This document shows positions 1 through 7,278 of a DNA stretch of 11,460 nt, one piece after another; within the stretch, counting starts at the first letter, position 1; each line of letters begins with the position of its first letter. The stretch spans positions 1 through 11,460 of the forward strand of contig JAOTSL010000075.1 of NCBI GenBank assembly GCA_029864945.1. Reading direction: 5' to 3'. A program made the position numbers and the translations under genes. Below the pieces are notes generated by a model. The model made no database searches and was not told the origin of the DNA. It saw only the letters and a program-made list of their open reading frames with translations. Origin of the DNA: Gammaproteobacteria bacterium. Its GTDB lineage: Bacteria > Pseudomonadota > Gammaproteobacteria > S012-40.

Positions 1-1
1 A

Positions 2-958
2 TATTATTTTGCGGCACGCTTAAACAATAAAATTGACGACCTCGATTTAAATTTTGACGATTTCAGCAACCGCGTCAACGCTGACCTAGTTGGAAAAGTC
101 GTCAACATTGCCAGCCGTTGCGCCGGTTTTATCGTTAAAAAGTTTGATAAAACATTATCCGCCACTTGCTCAGAGCCTGAGTTATTTAGTCGCATTACTG
201 GCGCCAAAGATAGCATCGCAACGCATTATGAAAACCGTGAGTTTAGTACGGCAATGCGCGAGATAATGGAGCTTGCTGATCTAGCCAATCAATACATCGA
301 TGAGAAAGAGCCCTGGGTTATAGCAAAACAGGAAGGAAAAGAGCAGGATCTTCAGAATATCTGCAGTATGGGAATCAATATTTTTAAAGTCCTGATAACC
401 TATTTAAAACCTGTTTTACCTGCAATGGCCGAAAAAGTTGAAGCATTTTTAAATATTGAGGACTTAAACTGGTCCAACATTGATGAGCCAATGCTTTCTC
501 ATGCTATCAATAAATTTAAACCACTGATGACACGTGTAGATAAAGAAAAAATTGACATCATGATAGAAGAGAACACACAAGAGCCAGAAGCACCTGTTGC
601 AACAGGCCCGCTGGCAGACGACCCGATTAGCCCAACAATCAGCTTTGATGAGTTTTCTAAAATTGATTTGCGCATTGCCTGCATTACAAATGCGGAGCAT
701 GTTAAAGATGCAAATAAGTTGTTGAAGTTAACTTTAGACGTCGGCGGAGAAAGCAGGCAAGTATTTGCAGGAATTAAATCTGCGTACTCACCGGAAGACT
801 TAATTGGTAAGCACACCGTCATGGTCGCCAATCTCGCACCGAGGAAGATGCGCTTTGGTTTATCAGAAGGCATGGTACTAGCTGCAGGGCCAGGTGGAAA
901 AGATTTATGGATACTTGAGCCCCATGACGGCGCACAACCAGGCATGCGTGTTAAATAA
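2..958 (+). CDS. metG: Methionyl-tRNA synthetase, C-terminal part (partial at left edge)
   Basis: The frame is open from base 2 to the TAA at 956-958 and gives the last 318 residues; the start and the catalytic Rossmann core lie outside the window. MetG charges tRNA-Met with methionine in the cytoplasm. The first half is the anticodon-binding helical domain, with the segments YYFAARLNNKIDDLDL, NADLVGKVVNIASR and REIMELADLANQYIDEKEPW, all typical of proteobacterial MetG. The last ~105 residues (from about 640) form the EMAP/Trbp111-like OB-fold that dimerises the enzyme and aids tRNA binding (SFDEFSKIDLRIACI, VFAGIKSAYSPEDLIGK, NLAPRKMRFGLSEGMVLAA). A polar linker joins the two domains. The ATG at 254 is internal and is not the start. 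The protein ends at the expected place, so it is not truncated at its C-terminus. Identification is by family recognition and is very secure. Confidence 0.96.
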   Translation, partial: YYFAARLNNKIDDLDLNFDDFSNRVNADLVGKVVNIASRCAGFIVKKFDKTLSATCSEPELFSRITGAKDSIATHYENREFSTAMREIMELADLANQYIDEKEPWVIAKQEGKEQDLQNICSMGINIFKVLITYLKPVLPAMAEKVEAFLNIEDLNWSNIDEPMLSHAINKFKPLMTRVDKEKIDIMIEENTQEPEAPVATGPLADDPISPTISFDEFSKIDLRIACITNAEHVKDANKLLKLTLDVGGESRQVFAGIKSAYSPEDLIGKHTVMVANLAPRKMRFGLSEGMVLAAGPGGKDLWILEPHDGAQPGMRVK

Positions 959-1104
959 CGGAATAAGTCCAGCACCAGGATGATGCAGCAAAACATGGTG
1001 AACACCATCAATACTACGGCGCCATCCTCGTAGTTTGAATAATTTATCACATAGAGAATTCCAGCAAAGTATCTGCGCTTATTTTCACACATTCAAAGCA
1101 AGAC

Positions 1105-1143
1105 CTAACAATTGTGAATAATTCAACTATTCACAATTGTTAG
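1105..1143. repeat. Perfect 16-bp inverted repeat, operator- or hairpin-like
   Basis: The arms CTAACAATTGTGAATA (1105-1120) and its exact reverse complement (1128-1143) are separated by 7 bases. Each arm also contains the self-complementary octamer ACAATTGT (1108-1115 and 1133-1140), about 25 bp apart centre to centre. The repeat lies between metG and the small ORF at 1157 and ends just before that ORF's ribosome-binding site. No T-run follows, so it is not a standard intrinsic terminator. The spacing between TGTGA and TCACA is 12, not the 6 of a CRP site. A transcription-factor operator or an mRNA 5' hairpin are the likely roles; which one is not shown. An AATAAT hexamer (1117-1122) inside it could be a -10 element. 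Confidence 0.7.
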
Positions 1144-1156
1144 TAGGAACGGAGTT

Positions 1157-1327
1157 ATGACAAAGATTCAACAACATACGCAAACTGTAGTAAAATCATT
1201 TAACGAAAGCATCTTAGCGACATTCGATAAAAAAGCATGCTCAAGGCAATATGCTGCGGTTTTGAAAAATAATAAATCTGTACATATTTTCGAAGAAGAA
1301 AGTGCTAATAACACGGACAAAGTATAA
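1157..1327 (+). CDS. Small hypothetical protein, 56 aa
   Basis: ATG at 1157 is preceded by a good Shine-Dalgarno (GGAACGGAG, 1146-1154, only 2 bp from the ATG for its last G, so GGA at 1146-1148 or GGAG at 1151-1154 could serve). The frame runs 56 codons to TAA at 1325-1327. The protein starts MTKIQQHTQTVVKSFNESIL and ends in an acidic, Asn-rich tail (IFEEESANNTDKV). It has one cysteine, no signal peptide and no membrane segment; it should be a soluble cytoplasmic peptide. I do not recognise the family. It sits between metG and rnfA on the same strand, downstream of the perfect inverted repeat at 1105-1143, which may control it. The stop codon overlaps a TATAAT hexamer that may serve rnfA. 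It could be a real small protein, a leader ORF for the rnf operon, or a chance frame; the ribosome-binding site and biased composition favour the first two. Confidence 0.55.
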   Translation: MTKIQQHTQTVVKSFNESILATFDKKACSRQYAAVLKNNKSVHIFEEESANNTDKV

Positions 1328-1328
1328 T
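1323..1328 (+). promoter_or_regulatory. Possible -10 element of the rnf operon
   Basis: A perfect TATAAT at 1323-1328 lies 51 bp upstream of the rnfA ATG and overlaps the stop of the small ORF. A transcript from here would have a leader of about 45 nt. I see no good -35 hexamer at 16-18 bp, and in AT-rich DNA this hexamer can arise by chance, so the call is weak. Alternatively rnf could be read from the region of the 1105-1143 inverted repeat or from metG. Confidence 0.25.
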
Positions 1329-1379
1329 GTACTCCCGCGCTCAACAATCGACACTTAGATATTGCTTGAATAAAAACAA

Positions 1380-1961
1380 ATGAAAGAATTTGCGCTCATA
1401 CTAATAAGCACGGTACTGGTTAATAATTTTGTACTGGTCAAATTTCTTGGCCTGTGCCCGTTCATGGGCGTTTCTAAAAAACTGGAAACAGCAACAGGAA
1501 TGGCACTGGCAACAACTTTTGTTTTAACCCTGTCGTCAATTGCCAGCTATCTTGTGAACACCTATTTGCTTGCACCGTTTGAGCTGGAGTATCTTCGTAC
1601 TATCACTTTTATTCTGGTCATTGCTGCCGTTGTTCAAGTCACAGAAATGATTGTACATAAAACCAGCCCACTGCTTTATCAGGTTCTAGGCATTTACCTA
1701 CCGCTAATCACAACAAACTGTGCGGTACTCGGTGTTGCACTACTCAATGTTCAAACGGAATATAATTTTCTTCAATCGGCAACTTACGGTTTTGGTGCCG
1801 CAGTTGGTTTCTCAATGGTACTTATTTTGTTTTCTGCTATTCGAGAAAGACTAGCCGCTTCAGATGTTCCTATGCCTTTTCAAGGTCCTGCAATTGCGCT
1901 TATTACAGCAGGCCTTATGTCAATGGCATTCATGGGCTTCTCTGGACTGGTTAAAGGATAA
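1380..1961 (+). CDS. rnfA: Rnf electron transport complex subunit A (RsxA)
   Basis: The 193-residue product has the same length as E. coli RsxA and matches it throughout, which fixes the ATG at 1380. RnfA is an integral inner-membrane subunit with about six hydrophobic helices, paired with RnfE in inverted topology within the Rnf complex. Visible landmarks are VLVNNFVLVKFLGLCPFMGV (residues 12-31, with Cys26) and LPLITTNCAVLG (about 108-119, with Cys114). In solved Rnf/Nqr structures the equivalent cysteines of A and E bind an iron-sulfur cluster in the membrane; that is family knowledge. The C-terminus reads ALITAGLMSMAFMGFSGLVKG. The upstream ribosome-binding site is poor (only A-rich sequence). 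It is the first gene of the rnf operon and is followed 6 bp later by rnfB. Confidence 0.97.
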   Translation: MKEFALILISTVLVNNFVLVKFLGLCPFMGVSKKLETATGMALATTFVLTLSSIASYLVNTYLLAPFELEYLRTITFILVIAAVVQVTEMIVHKTSPLLYQVLGIYLPLITTNCAVLGVALLNVQTEYNFLQSATYGFGAAVGFSMVLILFSAIRERLAASDVPMPFQGPAIALITAGLMSMAFMGFSGLVKG

Positions 1962-1967
1962 AAATAC

Positions 1968-2552
1968 ATGTTATCCGCTATCCTCGTCGTTGGACTACTC
2001 GCAACAATTTTCGGAATCGTTCTTGGCTTCAGCGCAGTAAAGTTTAAAGTTCAGGGTGATCCGTTAGTAGAAAAAATTGACAAACTTCTGCCCCAAACTC
2101 AGTGCGGACAATGTGGCTACCCCGGTTGCAAACCCTACGCAGCAGCAATTGCAAATGAAGCGGCTGAAATCAATCAATGCCCTCCTGGGGGAGAACAAAC
2201 CATTCAGGATCTGGCTGCATTACTTAACCGCGAGATCATTCCATTAAACCCTGAAAACGGCGCTGAAAAAGAAAAATCCGTTGTCATCATTGATGAAGAA
2301 ACCTGTATTGGATGCACGCTGTGCATTCAAGCCTGTCCTATTGATGCGATTGTTGGCGCAGCAAAACAAATGCATACAATTATTGAGTCAGAGTGCACCG
2401 GTTGTGATTTGTGCATTCCACCCTGCCCGGTAGATTGCATCATCATTACACCTATTAAAAAAGACCTGACAACCTGGCAATGGGCTAAGCCTACTGAGTT
2501 AGGCATTAACAATTCAGATAAACAAGCTCAGGTAGCTACAGATGATCAGTAA
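1968..2552 (+). CDS. rnfB: Rnf complex subunit B, iron-sulfur protein (RsxB)
   Basis: The 194-residue product (E. coli RsxB is 192) starts with one hydrophobic N-terminal anchor (residues 1-24). A 4Fe-4S domain follows with Cys46, Cys49, Cys54 and Cys71 (QCGQCGYPGC motif), then two ferredoxin-type clusters: Cys113/116/119/123 (CIGCTLCIQACP) and Cys143/146/149/153 (CTGCDLCIPPCP). RnfB is the subunit thought to exchange electrons with ferredoxin or, in Rsx, to act towards SoxR. A ribosome-binding site AAAGGA lies 9 bp before the ATG. The 3' end overlaps rnfC by 11 bp, indicating translational coupling. The C-terminal tail after the last cluster is short and polar. All cluster ligands are present, so the protein should be functional. 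Confidence 0.97.
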   Translation: MLSAILVVGLLATIFGIVLGFSAVKFKVQGDPLVEKIDKLLPQTQCGQCGYPGCKPYAAAIANEAAEINQCPPGGEQTIQDLAALLNREIIPLNPENGAEKEKSVVIIDEETCIGCTLCIQACPIDAIVGAAKQMHTIIESECTGCDLCIPPCPVDCIIITPIKKDLTTWQWAKPTELGINNSDKQAQVATDDQ

Positions 2553-4260
2553 ACTTTTCAAGTTCAAGGGTGGCGTTCACATTCCCCAGCACAAGGAATC
2601 ATCAACCCAACTTGCTGTTGAACCCGCATCAATTCCAAAGCGACTGATTCTGCCTTTAACCCAGCATATTGGCACTCCGGCTGCGCCCATCGTAGAAGTC
2701 GGACAAAAAGTATTAAAAGGTGAAAAAATTGCGCAGGCTGACGGATATGTGTCCGCGCCGGTTCATGCGCCTACGTCAGGTATTATTGAAGACATCGGCG
2801 ATTACCCGTTACCACACCCATCTGGCATGCTGGCTCAATGTATTGTTATTAAACCCGATGGCGAAGACCGCTGGATAGAACTAAAAGGTCACTCGGGTGA
2901 TTACAAGCAACTAGATCCTAGCGAGCTACGTAATATAATTCGTTCATCCGGTATTGTTGGTTTAGGCGGCGCGGGTTTTCCTACTTCAATTAAACACAAC
3001 CCCGGGCCAGATAGAGTAATAGACACTCTTATTCTAAACGGCGCAGAATGCGAGCCCTACATAACATGTGACGATATGTTAATGCGGGAAAAATCCAGAG
3101 AAATCATTTGCGGCCTGCTCATTACTAAACATGCGTTACAAGCCAAGCGCTGTATTATTGCAATTGAAAACAACAAGACTCTCGCCATCGAAAGTATGCA
3201 ACAAGCGGCCAAAGAATTTGCTGACCGTAATATTGAAGTTGTTGCAATTCCCACCGTCTACCCTGCGGGCAGCGAAAAACAAATTATATACACCATCACC
3301 GGCAAGGAAACGCCAAAAAATGGACTTCCGCTGCATATCGGTGTTGTTTGCCAGAACGTAGGCACAACCGCCGCGGTTTACCGTGCAATTCATCACGGTG
3401 AGCCATTAATTTCGCGTTATGTAACAATTGCCGGCGATGTTAAGCAGCCACGAAATCTGGAAGTTTTATTCGGCACGTCGGCCAATGACCTAATAGAACA
3501 ATGTGGTGGAAGCACTGCGGATATTCGTCGAATAATTATAGGCGGCCCAATGATGGGGTTTGCCATGCAGCAAATCACTATTCCCGTAATAAAAACAACA
3601 AACTGTATTCTGATAGACGCGGGCCAAACTAAAGACCTTCATACACGCCAATACACCATGCCTTGCATTCGATGTGATAGTTGCGCTGATGTGTGCCCCG
3701 TTAATCTACTACCTCAACAATTATACTGGTTTTCCAAAGCACAGGAGCTCGACCGCATACAGGAATACAATGTGTTTGATTGTATCGAATGCGGCTGTTG
3801 TGATTACGTTTGCCCAAGCCAAATTCCATTGGTGCAATATTACCGATTTGCCAAATCAGAAATATGGAAACGAGAAAGAGAGACGCAAAAATCCGACGCT
3901 GCAAGGGACCGTCATGAGTTTCACCAATTTCGCATCGATAGAGAAAAAGCAGAAAAAGCAGAAAAATTGCGACAGAAAAAGGCAGCCCTAAAAATAAAAA
4001 AACAGGCAACAGATCAATCAAATGAAATTGGCAATAACGATAAAAAAGAAGCCGAACCAAAAAATGCGGCCATAGTTGCCGCCATGGAACGAGTAAAAGC
4101 TAAAAAGGCCCAACAAAAAGTTGAACCAAAAAATACTGACGACTTAACTGATCACCAGAAAAAGCTGGTAACAGAAATTGATCAGCGACGTGCTGAACAA
4201 AGGGAAACTCAGGTGAGCAATTCTAACGATAATGCCAAAATGGATAACAAAGAATTATGA
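2542..4260 (+). CDS. rnfC: Rnf complex subunit C, NADH/FMN-binding iron-sulfur protein (RsxC)
   Basis: The 572-residue peripheral subunit is thought to oxidise NADH through FMN. The N-terminus (GGVHIPQHKE) and a barrel-sandwich domain (to about residue 115) precede the nucleotide/FMN-binding core with GIVGLGGAGFPT (137-148) and LNGAECEPYITCDD (165-178). Two 4Fe-4S sites follow: Cys375/378/381/385 (CIRCDSCADVCP) and Cys414/417/420/424 (CIECGCCDYVCP). From about residue 440 the tail is Lys/Glu/Gln-rich and likely helical. It holds one copy (509-525, AAIVAAMERVKAKKAQQ) of the Ala/Lys motif that E. coli RsxC repeats many times, which explains why this protein is shorter than the 740-residue E. 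coli one. The start at 2542 lies inside rnfB and the stop overlaps rnfD as ATGA. Identification is secure; the tail's function is unknown. Confidence 0.96.
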   Translation: MISKLFKFKGGVHIPQHKESSTQLAVEPASIPKRLILPLTQHIGTPAAPIVEVGQKVLKGEKIAQADGYVSAPVHAPTSGIIEDIGDYPLPHPSGMLAQCIVIKPDGEDRWIELKGHSGDYKQLDPSELRNIIRSSGIVGLGGAGFPTSIKHNPGPDRVIDTLILNGAECEPYITCDDMLMREKSREIICGLLITKHALQAKRCIIAIENNKTLAIESMQQAAKEFADRNIEVVAIPTVYPAGSEKQIIYTITGKETPKNGLPLHIGVVCQNVGTTAAVYRAIHHGEPLISRYVTIAGDVKQPRNLEVLFGTSANDLIEQCGGSTADIRRIIIGGPMMGFAMQQITIPVIKTTNCILIDAGQTKDLHTRQYTMPCIRCDSCADVCPVNLLPQQLYWFSKAQELDRIQEYNVFDCIECGCCDYVCPSQIPLVQYYRFAKSEIWKRERETQKSDAARDRHEFHQFRIDREKAEKAEKLRQKKAALKIKKQATDQSNEIGNNDKKEAEPKNAAIVAAMERVKAKKAQQKVEPKNTDDLTDHQKKLVTEIDQRRAEQRETQVSNSNDNAKMDNKEL

Positions 4261-5279
4261 GTCTGTACGCGCCAAGCTCTCCCCATATTCATAATGACAA
4301 TAGCATTACGAAAATAATGCTAAAAGTGCTCTACGCACTAATTCCGGGAATTTTAGTTTATATTTATATTTTCGGATTCGGCGTGGCAATTAATATATTA
4401 CTGGCAATTATCACCGCACTTAGCTGCGAAGCAATTATGCTAAAGATTCGTCAGCGACCTATTATGCCTTTTATCACTGATGGCAGCGCAGTTATCACCG
4501 CTGTTTTACTGGCGCTATCTATTCCTTCAATTGCCCCTTGGTGGATTATATTTTTAGGAACCGCTTTCTCAATTATCATTGCAAAACATTTGTATGGTGG
4601 ACTGGGCTACAATCCATTCAACCCGGCAATGGTCGGTTATGCCATGCTACTTATTTCTTTTCCTCAGCAAATGACCACATGGCAGCTGAGCACCCCAGCT
4701 ACTTTTATTGGCCTGCCAGACAGCTTCAAATTTATATTTGGTGACCATACGCCCGCACAGCTAGCCACAGATGCAATATCAGGCGCAACACCGCTAGATT
4801 ATTTAAAAAACCAACTGGGACTTTCACACCACGTATCTGACATTATGAATAGCAGTAATGTTTTTGGTCTTCTAGGCGGCAATGGTTTTGAATGGATCAG
4901 CATTGCTTTTTTAATTGGCGGGCTCTGGCTAGTTAAACAAAAAATTATTCACTGGCACATCCCAGCCACTATGATCGGCAGCCTCGCCGCCGTGGCCACG
5001 CTATTTTATGTTATCGATCCTGATCAATACGCTTCACCTTTATTCCACATATTCAGTGGCGCAACTATACTTGGTGCATTTTTTATAGCGACAGACCCTG
5101 TTAGCGCCGCAACTACGGCAAAAGGGAAAATAATATATGGTGCCTGCATCGGCCTGCTAATTTATATTATTCGTACCTGGGGCGGTTACCCTGATGCCAT
5201 CGCATTCGCCGTATTACTCATGAATATGTCCGCACCCACTATTGATTACTACACAAAGCCAAAAACCTATGGCCACTAA
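4257..5279 (+). CDS. rnfD: Rnf complex subunit D, flavinylated membrane protein (RsxD)
   Basis: The 340-residue integral membrane protein (E. coli RsxD is 352) has several hydrophobic helices (for example residues 24-60, 76-112, 212-226, 236-254, 264-282, 293-306). RnfD belongs to the NqrB/RnfD family and carries FMN bound by phosphoester to a threonine. The expected motif is seen as DAISGATPLDY, so Thr178 is the likely site. Other family signatures are GGLGYNPFNPAMVGYAML (about 114-131) and FIATDPVSAATTAKGKIIYG (276-295). The ATG overlaps the rnfC stop by 4 bp (ATGA) and the last 11 bp overlap rnfG. The complex uses D as part of the ion-translocating membrane path; whether Na+ or H+ is moved here cannot be read from the sequence. 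Confidence 0.97.
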   Translation: MSLYAPSSPHIHNDNSITKIMLKVLYALIPGILVYIYIFGFGVAINILLAIITALSCEAIMLKIRQRPIMPFITDGSAVITAVLLALSIPSIAPWWIIFLGTAFSIIIAKHLYGGLGYNPFNPAMVGYAMLLISFPQQMTTWQLSTPATFIGLPDSFKFIFGDHTPAQLATDAISGATPLDYLKNQLGLSHHVSDIMNSSNVFGLLGGNGFEWISIAFLIGGLWLVKQKIIHWHIPATMIGSLAAVATLFYVIDPDQYASPLFHIFSGATILGAFFIATDPVSAATTAKGKIIYGACIGLLIYIIRTWGGYPDAIAFAVLLMNMSAPTIDYYTKPKTYGH

Positions 5280-5925
5280 GCAAAACATACTAGAAAGTAT
5301 GAAGCAGGCAGGGATATCCCTGGGCCTGTTTGCCGTTATTGCCACTGCAATTGTCGCGGTCACTTTTTTTGTAACTAAAGATCGCATAATCGAAAACGAA
5401 CGTTTAGCATTATTAAACAGCCTACATGCACTTATTCCTGCAAACAGACATGACAATGACCTGTACGCCGACACTATATTGCTTGATGTAAAATCACTAA
5501 ATTATCGCAACAAACCGGTAACAGTTTATCGCGCCAGATTAGATAACGAGCCCGCCGCTGCCATTTTTAGCGTGACCGCACCTGACGGCTATACCGGAGC
5601 GATAAAATTACTCGTCGCCATCAATACCAACAACACCATTGCCGGCGTTCGCGTGATAAGCCACAAAGAAACGCCCGGACTTGGTGATGGCATTGACATA
5701 GAAAAATCGAATTGGATCACGAGCTTCGATGGTCGTTCATTCTCAAATCCAACGGAGAAACGTTGGCTCGTAAAAAAAGACGGTGGTGATTTCGATCAGC
5801 TCACCGGCGCAACAATAACACCCCGTGCGATAGTGAAAATGACAAAAAAAACGCTGCAGTATTTTCAGTCTAATCACGTTATCGTTTTTGCCACGCAAAG
5901 CAAAGAAACAAAAGCAGGTAAATAA
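5269..5925 (+). CDS. rnfG: Rnf complex subunit G, FMN-binding protein (RsxG)
   Basis: I place the start at ATG 5269 (MATKQNILESMKQAG, 218 aa); an ATG at 5242 would add nine residues but overlap rnfD by 38 bp and is not family-like. One membrane helix (about residues 15-35) anchors a periplasmic FMN-binding domain. The covalent flavin motif is seen as LTGATITPRAIV, with Thr182 as the probable attachment site (the family usually shows SGAT; here T replaces S). GYTGAIKLLVAI and SHKETPGLGDGID (131-143) are also typical of RnfG/NqrC. Flavinylation normally needs ApbE, which is not in this window. The gene sits between rnfD and rnfE with 1 bp between its stop and the rnfE start. Confidence 0.95.
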   Translation: MATKQNILESMKQAGISLGLFAVIATAIVAVTFFVTKDRIIENERLALLNSLHALIPANRHDNDLYADTILLDVKSLNYRNKPVTVYRARLDNEPAAAIFSVTAPDGYTGAIKLLVAINTNNTIAGVRVISHKETPGLGDGIDIEKSNWITSFDGRSFSNPTEKRWLVKKDGGDFDQLTGATITPRAIVKMTKKTLQYFQSNHVIVFATQSKETKAGK

Positions 5926-5926
5926 G

Positions 5927-6625
5927 ATGGCTGATACCGATTACAAAAAAATCACAACCAATGGCCTGTGGTATAACAATACAGCATTAGTTCAGTTATT
6001 AGGCCTGTGCCCACTACTCGCTGTCTCCTCTACTTTCATTAATGCACTCGGGTTGGGAATAGCGACCACACTGGTAATGATCGGCTCAAACGTAACAGTA
6101 TCTTTAGTCCGCGATCAGATAAAACAGGAATTGCGTATCCCGATTTTTGTTCTCATCATCGCTTCATTTGTCACTGTTGTTGAGCTAGCGATGAATGCTT
6201 ACCTGCATGAGTTATATAAAATTCTCGGGATTTTTATTCCCCTCATCGTCACTAACTGCGTCATTATCGCAAGAGCTGAAGCATTTGCCGCAAAAAATAA
6301 TGTAAAGGCCTCTTTTCTTGACGGACTAACAATGGGGCTAGGTTTCACCTTCGTCCTATTACTACTCGGTGGCATGCGTGAAATTATCGGCCAGGGCACA
6401 TTATTCAGCCAGGCACATTTAATGTTTGGTGAAGGCTTTCGCGAGTTACAACTTGTTTTAATTCAGGACTATGGTGGCTTTTTACTCGCCATCCTCCCAC
6501 CGGGTGCATTCATCGGACTGGGGTTTTTAATTGCCGCCAAAAATGTGATTGAAGCACGCCGAAGTAAAAAACTTGCTGCTATTAACGCTTCAGAACTCGC
6601 CATGGGAACAGATACAATCAAGTAA
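5927..6625 (+). CDS. rnfE: Rnf complex subunit E (RsxE)
   Basis: ATG 5927 gives 232 residues, close to the 231 of E. coli RsxE. An upstream in-frame ATG at 5888 lies within rnfG and would add a basic, non-conserved 13 residues, so I reject it; AGCAGG upstream of 5927 is a possible ribosome-binding site. RnfE is the membrane partner of RnfA with about six helices. Conserved features are NTALVQLLGLCPLLAVS (residues 18-34, Cys28) and IPLIVTNCVIIARAEAFA (about 104-121, Cys111); these cysteines are expected to share an iron-sulfur cluster with RnfA. GLTMGLGFTFVLLLLGGMREIIGQG and PPGAFIGLGFLIA are further family segments. It is the last rnf gene; nth follows 8 bp later. Confidence 0.97.
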   Translation: MADTDYKKITTNGLWYNNTALVQLLGLCPLLAVSSTFINALGLGIATTLVMIGSNVTVSLVRDQIKQELRIPIFVLIIASFVTVVELAMNAYLHELYKILGIFIPLIVTNCVIIARAEAFAAKNNVKASFLDGLTMGLGFTFVLLLLGGMREIIGQGTLFSQAHLMFGEGFRELQLVLIQDYGGFLLAILPPGAFIGLGFLIAAKNVIEARRSKKLAAINASELAMGTDTIK

Positions 6626-6633
6626 GCCAATAT

Positions 6634-7269
6634 ATGAATAAACAAAAACGATTCGAAATATTCACGCGACTGAAAGATAACAATCCAAAACCAGAAACCG
6701 AGCTTAAATACAGCACGCCATTTGAACTGCTAATATCTGTTTTACTTTCCGCTCAGGCAACCGATGTTAGCGTAAATAAGGCAACCGATAAATTGTATCC
6801 TGTGGCGAACACACCTGAAACAATAAAAGCACTCGGCCTTCGTAAACTCAAAACATATATAAAAACCATCGGCCTCTATAACACCAAAGCTGAAAACGTA
6901 ATAAAAACCTGCAACATATTAATTGAGAACCATAACAGTGAAGTACCTCAAACACGAGACGAACTGACCACCTTACCCGGTGTAGGTCGAAAAACTGCAA
7001 ACGTTGTATTAAACACCGCCTTTGGCCAACCAACAATTGCGGTTGATACTCACATTTTTCGAGTCAGCAACCGCACCAAAATCGCACCCGGAAAAAATGT
7101 GGATGAGGTAGAAAATAAACTACTGAAATTTGTACCGGATGAATTCAAGCTCGATGCACACCATTGGCTAATATTACATGGCCGATACACCTGTATAGCG
7201 AGAAAACCGCGATGCGGCTCATGCATCATTGAGGACTTGTGTGAGTTTAAGGATAAAATAGATATTTAG
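6634..7269 (+). CDS. nth: Endonuclease III (DNA glycosylase / AP lyase)
   Basis: The 211-residue product is equal in length to E. coli Nth. It removes oxidised pyrimidines from DNA and cleaves the abasic strand in base-excision repair. The helix-hairpin-helix motif is LPGVGRKTANVVL (residues 114-126) with catalytic Lys120; the catalytic Asp138 lies in IAVDTHIFRVSNRT. The C-terminal 4Fe-4S cluster ligands are Cys187, Cys194, Cys197 and Cys203, all at the E. coli positions. LLSAQATDVSVNKAT (38-52) is another conserved block. It lies 8 bp after rnfE with no promoter in between, so it should be read as the last gene of the rnf operon, as in many gammaproteobacteria. The foldback repeat starting 11 bp after its stop may serve as the 3' end of this transcript. 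Confidence 0.97.
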   Translation: MNKQKRFEIFTRLKDNNPKPETELKYSTPFELLISVLLSAQATDVSVNKATDKLYPVANTPETIKALGLRKLKTYIKTIGLYNTKAENVIKTCNILIENHNSEVPQTRDELTTLPGVGRKTANVVLNTAFGQPTIAVDTHIFRVSNRTKIAPGKNVDEVENKLLKFVPDEFKLDAHHWLILHGRYTCIARKPRCGSCIIEDLCEFKDKIDI

Positions 7270-7278
7270 AATACACAC

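Noticed and set aside
499..1092. Minus-strand 197-aa open frame across the metG 3' end
   Set aside because: Most of it is antisense to the well-conserved MetG C-terminal domain, it has no ribosome-binding site, and a TGA lies directly before its ATG. Only the non-overlapping part (959-1092) is kept as a weak finding.
1105..1143. CRP site or intrinsic terminator reading of the inverted repeat
   Set aside because: TGTGA and TCACA are 12 bp apart rather than 6, and no T-run follows the stem in the plus direction.
3674..3991. Plus-strand 105-aa frame inside rnfC
   Set aside because: Out-of-frame shadow of rnfC over its cluster motifs, with no ribosome-binding site or family resemblance.
3701..4060. 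Minus-strand 119-aa frame rich in hydrophobic residues
   Set aside because: It is the antisense of the lysine/glutamate-rich RnfC tail and iron-sulfur region; Lys codons read backwards give Phe/Leu. RnfC is clearly the real gene.
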